Shown here: piece by piece, positions 16,984-23,811 of the stretch
Position numbering within the stretch: the stretch's first letter is position 1
How the letters are laid out: each line of letters begins with the position of its first letter
Assembly: GCA_937995595.1 (NCBI GenBank)
Contig: CALKJW010000005.1
Span: 1 to 64,000 of the forward strand
DNA from: an uncultured Phycisphaerales bacterium
GTDB taxonomy: Bacteria > Planctomycetota > Phycisphaerae > Phycisphaerales > UBA1924
Reading direction: 5' to 3'
Length of the DNA: 64,000 nt
Position numbers and translations under genes: made by a program
Notes under the pieces: model-generated
The model's database searches: none
The model's input: the letters and a program-made list of their open reading frames with translations, nothing else
What the model was told of the DNA's origin: nothing

Positions 16984-17448
16984 TCAGAACGGAATGTCGT
17001 CCTCCTGAATCGGCGCGTAGCCCGAGTCGGCCGGAGCCGCCGCGGCCTGCGGGCGGTTGCCCGCCGGACGCGGCGCGGTCTGCACGCGCGGGGCCCCGCC
17101 CTCGCCGCCGCCGGCCTTGGAGTCGACAAACTCGAAGCCCTCGACGACGACCTTGAGTTTCGAGCGGTTGCTCCCGTCGGTCTTGTCCTGCCACTGGTCG
17201 AGTTTCAGCCGGCCCTCGATGAAGATCGGCCGGCCCTTGGAGAAGAACTTGCTGATGTTCTCGGCGGTCTTGCCCCAGGCCTCGCAGTCGATGAACGTGA
17301 CCTCTTCGCGGGCCTCGCCCTCGGCGGTCTTGTAGCGGCGGTTCACGGCCAGACCGATGTTCGCCACCGGCTGGTTGCTGGGCGTGTATCGCACCTCGAC
17401 GTCGCGCGTCAGGTTGCCCATCAACAGGACCTTGTTGTAACTGCCCAT
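16984..17448 (-). CDS. ssb: Single-stranded DNA-binding protein
   Basis: A 154-residue SSB. It has an N-terminal OB fold (MGSYNKVLLMGNLTRDVEVR, then VANIGLAVNRRYKTAEGEAR, EVTFIDCEAWGKTAENISKF and GRPIFIEGRLKLDQW). A Gly/Pro/Ala-rich linker (about 112-145) leads to the acidic tip EDDIPF that recruits repair and replication partners. It binds single-stranded DNA as a tetramer. GGGAG stands 8 nt before ATG 17448. The order rpsF-ssb is the conserved bacterial one. Confidence 0.97.
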   Translation of the reverse strand: MGSYNKVLLMGNLTRDVEVRYTPSNQPVANIGLAVNRRYKTAEGEAREEVTFIDCEAWGKTAENISKFFSKGRPIFIEGRLKLDQWQDKTDGSNRSKLKVVVEGFEFVDSKAGGGEGGAPRVQTAPRPAGNRPQAAAAPADSGYAPIQEDDIPF

Positions 17449-17542
17449 GCTCGGGTCTCCCGGTCGTCGCCGCCGCGTCTCCCCCTCGTGGTGCGTCGCG
17501 GGGCGGGCGTTCGGTGGATTTTAGTGTCCGTCGCGTCCCGGG

Positions 17543-18001
17543 TCAATCCTCGTCTTCCACGTTCGGATCGACGGTGGGGGGCGCGGTGATGTTGGTCGGG
17601 ACCATGTTGGGCTGGCTGGCGCGGAGTTTGGCCTCGGCCTCCAGGTCCTTCATCGCGTCGGCGGCGCGCATCTCGTCCTCGCTGAGGTGGTCGGCCTTGG
17701 TGATCAGCACCCGCATGATCTGCTCGGAGAGGTTGAAGTTCCGTTCGATCTGGCCCATCGCGGCGTTGGGCGCGCTGAAGTAGCACAGGATGTAGAGGGC
17801 GCGCTTCTGCTTGTCGATCTCGTACGCCAGCCGCCGCTCGTCCCACTTCTTCATCGCGATGATGCGGCCGCCCTGCCGCTCGATGTTCTGGCGGATGAGC
17901 GTCAGGATCTCGGGCAGTTGCGCCGCCGCGCCCTGGCCGATCAGGATCATCGCCTCGTAGTTGCTCGTTCTCGCGTCGATCGTTGCCGTCGCCATGGTCA
18001 T
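17543..18001 (-). CDS. rpsF: Small ribosomal subunit protein bS6
   Basis: A 152-residue S6 protein: NYEAMILIGQG opening strand, IERQGGRIIAMKKWDERRLA, YEIDKQKRALYILCYFSAP and IERNFNLSEQIMRVLITKAD are the standard blocks. An acidic tail ends NVEDED, as in other S6 proteins. The start ATG overlaps the pth stop in an ATGA arrangement, so translation is coupled. S6 normally pairs with S18, whose gene is not in this operon. Confidence 0.95.
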   Translation of the reverse strand: MTMATATIDARTSNYEAMILIGQGAAAQLPEILTLIRQNIERQGGRIIAMKKWDERRLAYEIDKQKRALYILCYFSAPNAAMGQIERNFNLSEQIMRVLITKADHLSEDEMRAADAMKDLEAEAKLRASQPNMVPTNITAPPTVDPNVEDED

Positions 18002-18738
18002 GCACCTTTCGCTTGGTTCGTCTGGTTCTCTTGGGCACGGGCGGCCGTGCCGCCGTCGGGCCCGGGGGTTCGTGTCGATTCCGTGTCAGTCGGGCGTCGG
18101 TCCGCGGGCGCCGCGCCCGGGCCGGTCGTGGGGGACTTGGTCGAAGGCGATTCGCGTTGCGCGGGCTCCGGGCCGGCGTTGAAGCGGTTCATCGCCGCCT
18201 CGACGCCGCGCGAGACAAACATCTCCGCCGCGTCGGCCGCGCGCTCGAGCGCGGGCCCGAGCGCCGTCAACTGCTCGTCGGTGAAGCGACCGAGGACGTA
18301 GTCCTCGAGTTTCATCACCGGCGGGCACGGCCCGATGCCGATGCGCAGCCGCGGATACTCCGGCGTGCCCAGCGCGCGCTGCACGTCCGAGAGGCCGTTG
18401 TGCCCGCCGCTGCCGCCGCCCGCGCGGACGCGGATCGCGCCCGTGGGCAGCGCGACCTCGTCCACGACGACCAGCAGGTCGCGCGTCGGGTCGAGTTTGT
18501 AGAAGTGCAGGGCCGCGGCGACGCTGCGGCCCGAGAGGTTCATGTAGGTGTTGGGCTTGAGCAGCAGGCACCGCTCGCCGCCGATGAGCGCTTCGGCGCA
18601 CAGGCCGTCGAAGCGCGCCCGCCACGGCTCGGCCGGCGCGTGCCGGCGGTGCAGCCGGTCCACGGCCATGAAGCCCGCGTTGTGGCGCGTCTTCTCGTAG
18701 GCCGAGCCCGGGTTGCCGAGGCCGATGATGAGTTTCAT
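17998..18738 (-). CDS. pth: Peptidyl-tRNA hydrolase with disordered C-terminal tail
   Basis: A 246-residue Pth; the family is usually near 190. It opens MKLIIGLGNPGSAYEKTRHN with the catalytic His in the RHNAGF block. LLLKPNTYMNLSG, VVVDEVALPTGAIRVR and GGSGGHNGLSDVQRAL follow, then RLRIGIGPCPP. The enzyme recycles peptidyl-tRNA that drops off ribosomes. From about residue 190 a tail rich in Pro, Thr, Ser and Gly ends QENQTNQAKGA and is not part of the fold. It sits between rplY and rpsF, a common bacterial order. Confidence 0.95.
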   Translation of the reverse strand: MKLIIGLGNPGSAYEKTRHNAGFMAVDRLHRRHAPAEPWRARFDGLCAEALIGGERCLLLKPNTYMNLSGRSVAAALHFYKLDPTRDLLVVVDEVALPTGAIRVRAGGGSGGHNGLSDVQRALGTPEYPRLRIGIGPCPPVMKLEDYVLGRFTDEQLTALGPALERAADAAEMFVSRGVEAAMNRFNAGPEPAQRESPSTKSPTTGPGAAPADRRPTDTESTRTPGPDGGTAARAQENQTNQAKGA

Positions 18739-18791
18739 GGCTCTTCATGGGTGCGGGAGCGTGCGCCGACCGACAGCGGATCGCGGGGGGG

Positions 18792-19544
18792 TCACTTCTT
18801 GGGAGCAGCGCCCTTGGCGTCGCCGCCCGGCTTGGCGCCCGCCGCGGGGGCCGCGCCCTTGGCGCCGGCCGCGGGGGCGGCGCCGGGCTTGGCCTCCTCC
18901 TTCTTGGCGGTGATGACCTCGGGGCTCGCCGCGCCCTCGGCGGCGACGGTCGTGGCCTCCGCGGCCTTGAGTTCGACGCCCTGGACGATCTGCGCGACCA
19001 CGCCGTGCGGGTCGGACACCAGTTTCATGTCCGGCTGCGGCAGTTTGACGTCGCCGGCGGTGATGACGTGCCCCTCGTCCAGATCGGAGATGTCCACGTC
19101 GATGTGGTCGGGGATGTCCATCACGCGGCACTCGATCTCGATCTCGGTGACCGGGTGCATGAGCAGGTTGCCCGCGACCTTGAGGCCCCTGGCCTCGCCG
19201 ACCAGGTTGATGTGCACGCGGGTGCGGACGCGCTCGTTGAGGTCCACGCGCGCAAAGTCGCAGTGCACGATCCGCGAGCCCATGTAGTCGAACTGCACGT
19301 CCTTGAGCAGGACCATCTGCATCTCGTCGGCTTCCTTGTGCCCGGGGAAGTCGAGCCGGAAGACCTTCTCGCCCCTGGTGATCAGGCCCAGCGCGGCGTG
19401 CGCGTCGAGCGTGATGGGCAGCGGCTCGCGCCCGTGCCCGTAGACGATCGCGGGCAGGCGGCCGCGCTTGCGGTCCCGCGCGGCGTACCGCGTCCCGATG
19501 CGCTCGCGCTTCTCGGCCGTCAGCAGTGGTGATTTCTCGTGCAT
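18792..19544 (-). CDS. rplY: Large ribosomal subunit protein bL25 (CTC type)
   Basis: A 250-residue two-domain bL25/CTC protein that binds 5S rRNA. The N-terminal part has KRERIGTRYAARDRKRGRLP and AIVYGHGREPLPITL; then VLLKDVQFDYMGSRIVHCDF and the CTC-specific beta domain with INLVGEARGLKVAGNLLMHP, IPDHIDVDISDLDEGHVI. From about residue 205 a Lys/Ala/Gly/Pro-rich low-complexity tail ends GDAKGAAPKK. The neighbours prs and pth give the conserved order glmU-prs-rplY-pth. Confidence 0.95.
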   Translation of the reverse strand: MHEKSPLLTAEKRERIGTRYAARDRKRGRLPAIVYGHGREPLPITLDAHAALGLITRGEKVFRLDFPGHKEADEMQMVLLKDVQFDYMGSRIVHCDFARVDLNERVRTRVHINLVGEARGLKVAGNLLMHPVTEIEIECRVMDIPDHIDVDISDLDEGHVITAGDVKLPQPDMKLVSDPHGVVAQIVQGVELKAAEATTVAAEGAASPEVITAKKEEAKPGAAPAAGAKGAAPAAGAKPGGDAKGAAPKK

Positions 19545-19593
19545 GGCTGTATCCCTGAAAGGTGAACGGTGCGTTGCGGTCAGAAGATGGAAC

Positions 19594-20577
19594 TCAGCGC
19601 TTGGCCCCCGCGGTGTTGCGGAACAACGCGCTGATGGACATGTTGTGGTGAATCCGGTGGATCGCCTCGCCCAGCAGCGGCGCGACGCTCAGTTCGACGA
19701 AACGCTCGCGGATCGGGTCGACCCGGTCCCCCGTCGGGATCGTGTTCGTGCACACCAGCCGGCTGATCGGGCTGGCCGCGATCCGCTGCATCGCCAGCCC
19801 CACGAGCACGGCGTGCGTCGCCGCGGCGATGACCCGGCGCGCCCCCTGGTCGAGCACGACCTTCGCGGCCTCGCAGATCGTCCCCGCGGTCGTGATCATG
19901 TCGTCGTACATCAGCACGGTCTTGTTCTTCACGCTGCCGATCAGGTGGCCCGTGGTGACGTCCGACCCGCTGACGCGCCGCTTGTTGATGATCGCCAGGT
20001 CGCCCCCGAGGAGGTTCGCGAACGCCTCGGCCACCTTGACGTTGCCCACGTCGGGGCTGACCAGGCACAGGTCGCCGAGTTCCTCGCGGATCGACATGAA
20101 GTACTCGTGGAAGACCTTGGTCGCCGAGAGGTGGTCGACGGGGATGTCGAAGAAGCCCTGGATCTGCGCCGCGTGCAGGTCCATGGCCAGCACGCGCTCG
20201 GCGCCCGCGGCGGTGATGAGGTTGGCCACGAGTTTGGCGGTGATGGGCACGCGCCCCTCGTCCTTGCGGTCCTGCCGCGCGTAGCCGAAGTAGGGCGTCA
20301 CGACCGTGATGCGACGGGCCGAGGCGCGGCGCAGGCAGTCGATGAACACCAGCAGTTCCATCAGGTTGTCGTTCACCGGCGCGCCGGTCGAGAGCACGAC
20401 GAAGCAGTCGCGCCCGCGCACGTCCTCGTCGAGTTTGACGATCAACTCGCCGTCGGGGAAGGCTTCCGTCCGCGCCGCGCCCAGCGGCAGGTCCAGGTGC
20501 CGGCAGATGCCCGACGCCAGGTCCTTGCTGTTGCGGCCCGCGAAGACTTTGAGCGAGTTGGCGTCGGCCTTGCTCAA
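19594..20577 (-). CDS. prs: Ribose-phosphate pyrophosphokinase (PRPP synthetase)
   Basis: A 327-residue class I PRPP synthetase. No ATG is available at the conserved N-terminus. I choose TTG 20577, which follows GAGGAG by 9 nt and overlaps the upstream TGA, giving a protein that opens (M)SKADANSLKVFAGRNSKDLA. Motifs: TEAFPDGELIVKLDEDVRGR, the flexible-loop PYFGYARQDRKDEGR, DLHAAQIQGFFDIPVDHL, and the PRPP-binding VLMYDDMITTAGTI. It makes PRPP from ribose 5-phosphate and ATP for nucleotide, His and Trp synthesis. It is coupled to the uridylyltransferase gene upstream. Confidence 0.95.
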   Translation of the reverse strand: MSKADANSLKVFAGRNSKDLASGICRHLDLPLGAARTEAFPDGELIVKLDEDVRGRDCFVVLSTGAPVNDNLMELLVFIDCLRRASARRITVVTPYFGYARQDRKDEGRVPITAKLVANLITAAGAERVLAMDLHAAQIQGFFDIPVDHLSATKVFHEYFMSIREELGDLCLVSPDVGNVKVAEAFANLLGGDLAIINKRRVSGSDVTTGHLIGSVKNKTVLMYDDMITTAGTICEAAKVVLDQGARRVIAAATHAVLVGLAMQRIAASPISRLVCTNTIPTGDRVDPIRERFVELSVAPLLGEAIHRIHHNMSISALFRNTAGAKR

Positions 20578-21401
20578 GCGTGCACACTCCTCGCCGCGCC
20601 CGGCGCGGCGGAGCCGCGGGCGCGGTAGATGCGGTCGACCTCGGCCAGTTGCTCGGGCGTGTTGATGCTCAGCACGTCCTCGGGCGGCACCGCCGCGATC
20701 ACCTCGACGCGCCGGCCCTTGGCCAGCAGGCTCGCGGGCACGTCGGTGATGAAGTACTCGCCCGCGCGCTCGTTGGGCCTGAGCGTCGCGAGTTCGTCGA
20801 AGAGCGTGCGCGCGTCGAACACCGCGTACGACGGGTACACCTCGCGGATGGCCAGTTGCGCCGGCGTGCAGTCCCTGTGCTCGACGATGCCGACGAATCG
20901 GCCCGCGCCGTCGCGCACGATCCGCCCGTAGCCCGTTGGGTCGTCGATCACGCTGCTGGCCAGCGTGCACAGCGCGCCGGTGGCGCGGTGCCGGTCGAGC
21001 ATCGCCGCGAGCGTGTGCGCGCGGATGAGCGGGCCGTCGCCGGCGAGAACGAACACCGCGTGCCCGGGTTCCCGCTTCTCGGCGGCAAACAGCGACTCGG
21101 CGCAGCGCGTCGCGTGCCCCGTGCCCAGTTGCCTGTCCTGCACGGCGAACTCGACGTCGCGCTGGCCCGCGAACACGGCGCGGACCAGTTCCTGCTTGTG
21201 CCCGACCACCAGCACGATGCGCCCGCACCCGGCCTCGCGGCACGCGTCCACCACCGCGCACACCATCGGCCGGCCGCCCACCTCGTGCAGCACCTTGGGC
21301 AGGTCGGAGTTCATCCGCTTGCCCAAGCCCGCGGCGAGGATGATCGCCGACGGCGCGTGCCGCGCCGGCTGCTGACACGGGTTGGATTGGTCGGTGCTCA
21401 T
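20574..21401 (-). CDS. NTP transferase, GlmU N-terminal (uridylyltransferase) domain only
   Basis: A 275-residue nucleotidyltransferase. SAIILAAGLGKRMNSDLPKV is the GlmU-type signature loop; VVGHKQELV, AVQDRQLGTGHATRC, VLAGDGPLI and GEYFITDVPASLLA are the other pyrophosphorylase motifs. The left-handed beta-helix acetyltransferase half of bifunctional GlmU is absent, so it should make UDP-GlcNAc from UTP and GlcNAc-1-P, or act on a related sugar phosphate, while acetylation needs another enzyme. The conserved glmU-prs-rplY-pth order supports the GlmU-like assignment. Start ATG 21401 lies 78 nt from the tRNA-Gln gene on the same strand. Confidence 0.88.
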   Translation of the reverse strand: MSTDQSNPCQQPARHAPSAIILAAGLGKRMNSDLPKVLHEVGGRPMVCAVVDACREAGCGRIVLVVGHKQELVRAVFAGQRDVEFAVQDRQLGTGHATRCAESLFAAEKREPGHAVFVLAGDGPLIRAHTLAAMLDRHRATGALCTLASSVIDDPTGYGRIVRDGAGRFVGIVEHRDCTPAQLAIREVYPSYAVFDARTLFDELATLRPNERAGEYFITDVPASLLAKGRRVEVIAAVPPEDVLSINTPEQLAEVDRIYRARGSAAPGAARSVHA

Positions 21402-21478
21402 TCGCGACGTGGGTCGCGCCGCACGATGCCCGGCCGATGGTTCTCCCGCCTCGTGTCCCCGCGCAATGCCGGGCGAAA

Positions 21479-21549
21479 CTGGGCGACCAGGATTCGAACC
21501 TGGACAAACAGAACCAAAATCTGTCGTGCTACCGTTACACCATCGCCCA
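21479..21549 (-). tRNA. tRNA-Gln (anticodon TTG)
   Basis: Read on the minus strand, the acceptor stem TGGGCGA pairs with TCGCCCA, followed by discriminator G. The anticodon stem CAGAT..TTCTG encloses TTTTGGT with anticodon TTG. The T arm contains GGTTCGAATCC. The 3' CCA is not encoded. It is 71 nt and lies directly upstream of the uridylyltransferase gene, same strand. Confidence 0.93.
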
Positions 21550-21550
21550 A

Positions 21551-22097
21551 TCAAGTGCAGGCGCGTGGGGTGGGAGCGATCGGCGAGTTGCTCGGTGCGG
21601 CGAGGTTCCTTCTGCTTGGACGAGCCGGGCGGCGCCCGGGTTCGTCGGACCAACGGACCAGCCCTCCAAACCGGAGGGCACGACTTCGCGGTCCGTCGGA
21701 AGGGCTCGCGGAACGAGCCCGACAGAAGGCCGCGGCACGAACCCGGCGACGTTTGATCACCGACCTCAAGGTCGGTGGCACGCCCGGGCGGGAACTCGGA
21801 TGCTCCATGGCCGCGGTGCCGGCCGCGAAGGCCGAGCACAATGGGGAGCACCCCTGGCCGCGCCTTGGCAGGGCGTTGTTCGCCATGCCTCGTCGCGGCC
21901 GGTTCCGAGGGCCGGATCGTAGAGCGTGGGGGGGACCGAAGCAAATCCCGCCCCGAGTCTGACCCTCCGGCCCTCGTCATCGGGACTCGTGCTCTGAACG
22001 GCCCGAAACCGCGGGGCGTAGTTTCCCATAGACCCATGCGCGTGCCGCGTGTCGCGAAACGGCGGGCGTGGGCAGGGGCGAGGGCAAGAGGGGTTTC
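21551..22097. other. 547-bp palindrome-rich spacer
   Basis: This lies between tRNA-Gln (minus) and the DUF4230 gene (plus). No frame has recognisable content. The left half (21620-21850) is packed with hairpins, listed separately; the right half looks unstructured, with AAGAGGGG (22087-22094) as the ribosome site of the next gene. Promoters for the minus-strand tRNA operon must lie in its left part. Confidence 0.5.
21620..21850. repeat. Cluster of nested palindromes
   Basis: At least four hairpins lie in tandem: CCGGGC/GCCCGG around 21626-21639; an outer ACGGACC/GGTCCGT (21653-21659, 21690-21696) enclosing GCCCTCC/GGAGGGC (21661-21667, 21673-21679); GGGCTCG/CGAGCCC (21702-21708, 21714-21720); CACCGACCT/AGGTCGGTG (21758-21766, 21769-21777); and TGCTC...GAGCA around 21801-21838. 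The stems differ in sequence but the design is repeated, like the palindromes inside valS. Confidence 0.75.
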
Positions 22098-22826
22098 ATG
22101 AATACCGCTGTCGCTTTCATGCTCGTCCTGCTCAGTGCAACGATCGGCGTGGTCGTCGCCCTCAAGTTCGCCGCGTGGCGTGCGGCCCGCCGCGGTGGGG
22201 GGTTGGACCGCGTCGTGACGCAGCACATCACCGAGCGCGTCCGCTCGGTCGGTCGGCTTGTCGCGCTGGAGGTGTGCGCCAAGGAGATCGCCACGGCCAC
22301 CCGCGGCATCGCCGACGGCTGGCTCCCGCCGCTGCTGCTCTCGCCGGCGCGGGTGGCGATGATCTTCCAGTTCCGCAAGCAGTACTTCGTCGATCTGTCG
22401 GCGATCGGCGCAGACGACGTGCGCGAACTGCCCACGGTGACGGACGAACGTCGCCGCCGCCTCGGCCTTGCGCCCGCGCGGCGTGTCCGCATCACGCTCC
22501 CCGCGGTGGAGAGCGACCTTGCGCTCTCCGGCGTCACGCCCTACGACATCCAGGCCGGGCGCGTGCTGGGCCTGGTCGACATCATCCCCATGAACGCCGA
22601 ACGGCAGGCCGAACTGATGCGCAAGGCCCAGTCGCACGCCGCGCAGGTGTTCGACGATCAGGACGGCGCGTACCGCGCCCAGGCGGCCGAGGCGGTGGAG
22701 GGGCAACTTCGTTCGCTGCTGGGCCTGATGGGCGTGGAGGTCGAACTCGTTTGGCGCGAGCGCGCGACTACGGCGCAGCCCGCCGCGCACCCGGCCGCGG
22801 TCTCGGCGCAATCAGCCGCGGCGTGA
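22098..22826 (+). CDS. DUF4230-family membrane-anchored protein
   Basis: A 242-residue protein with one N-terminal membrane helix (TAVAFMLVLLSATIGVVVAL) and a soluble domain that fits DUF4230: an RVRSVGRLVALEVCAKEIAT strand region, an ARVAMIFQFRKQYFVDLSAI block and VRITLPAVESDLALSG, followed by a helical part with ERQAELMRKAQSHAAQ and a hydrophobic-charged C-terminus. ATG 22098 follows AAGAGGGG. The function of the family is unknown; it is anchored in the inner membrane with the domain probably outside the cytoplasm. It is convergent with the next gene, only 33 nt away. Confidence 0.8.
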   Translation: MNTAVAFMLVLLSATIGVVVALKFAAWRAARRGGGLDRVVTQHITERVRSVGRLVALEVCAKEIATATRGIADGWLPPLLLSPARVAMIFQFRKQYFVDLSAIGADDVRELPTVTDERRRRLGLAPARRVRITLPAVESDLALSGVTPYDIQAGRVLGLVDIIPMNAERQAELMRKAQSHAAQVFDDQDGAYRAQAAEAVEGQLRSLLGLMGVEVELVWRERATTAQPAAHPAAVSAQSAAA

Positions 22827-22859
22827 CTCACAGAGGTTGACGCGCTGCTCGCGAAGACT

Positions 22860-23696
22860 TTACGGGTTTGCGGGCTTCTCGCCCTCGCCCTTGGCGGCCA
22901 TTTCCTTGGCGCGCTCGGTCGCGCTGCGCACTTCGGCCGCGGGCAGGATGAGCGGGCCGGTGCGGCTGTACATCTGGCCGGGGCTGCCCATGTCCATGTC
23001 GTCTTCGCTGGGGAGGATGATCGCGCCGACGCCGACGACCTTGCCATCGGCCCCGAAGACCGCGCCGCCCGGCTCGACCTGGAACCCGCTGGGGATGATC
23101 AGTCTGCGGGGCTTGACGGTCGTGCCGCCGACCGCGCCCTCCGACACGTACGTCGTGCGGTCAAAGAACTTGTCCATCCGCTGCACGGTGTAGAGCCGGT
23201 CGCCGAGTGTGCCGCTCGCGCTGGGCGCGAGGTCCACCGCGGCAAAGGTGCGGTCCTTGGCCTTCTCGTCGTCGATCTGGAACCACGCGAGGTCGAGTTC
23301 CGAGTCGCGCGCGACCATCTTCGCCTTCAGGCCCTCCGACGATTCGTCCTCGTCGGCAAAGAGCACCTTGACGTCCGACGGCGTGATCGTCATGCCGCGG
23401 GCCGAGCCGCCGATCATCACGTTCGACACGAGGATCAGGCCCTTGGGGTCGATCATCAGGCCCGAGACCTCGTGGTCGCGCCCCTCGTCGCCCATGCCCT
23501 GGAACTTCAGGACCATCTTGAGCGTCACGATCGACGGGCCGGCCTTCTCGACCAGCGTCTTGTAGAGCGCGCCGTCGTCTCGCGCGGCGTCCGCGGCGTG
23601 CAAGGCGGGGGAAGCCGGAGCGGAAAGGCCCGCCGCGGCGGTGAGTGCGGCGATGCCGAGAGCCAGTCCGGCCAGAGCGGTGAGGCGGCGGTTCAT
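22860..23696 (-). CDS. Catalytically degenerate trypsin-like (HtrA-related) exported protein
   Basis: A 278-residue protein with a Sec signal (RRLTALAGLALGIAALTAAA) from ATG 23696. The body follows the HtrA protease pattern: VEKAGPSIVTLKMVLKFQG, then EVSGLMIDPKGLILVSN, SELDLAWFQIDD and a final VEPGGAVFGADGKVVGVG. Where active proteases have TNAHV, this has SNVMI, so the catalytic His is missing. Where they have GNSGGP, it has VEPGGA, so the Ser is missing too. Only the Asp (ELDLA) remains. It is therefore a pseudoprotease, probably periplasmic, and may scaffold or regulate the active HtrA-like lipoprotein encoded 115 bp upstream on the same strand. Confidence 0.75.
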   Translation of the reverse strand: MNRRLTALAGLALGIAALTAAAGLSAPASPALHAADAARDDGALYKTLVEKAGPSIVTLKMVLKFQGMGDEGRDHEVSGLMIDPKGLILVSNVMIGGSARGMTITPSDVKVLFADEDESSEGLKAKMVARDSELDLAWFQIDDEKAKDRTFAAVDLAPSASGTLGDRLYTVQRMDKFFDRTTYVSEGAVGGTTVKPRRLIIPSGFQVEPGGAVFGADGKVVGVGAIILPSEDDMDMGSPGQMYSRTGPLILPAAEVRSATERAKEMAAKGEGEKPANP

Positions 23697-23811
23697 TCGA
23701 TGTCCTTTGTGCATGTCGTCAGGCGTGTTGGTGTCGGATGTGAACAGGCGCAAACAGCCCGGAGGATAGCCGCCGGCTTCTGCATTCGGACGGTGTGGTG
23801 CGAAAAGCGGG

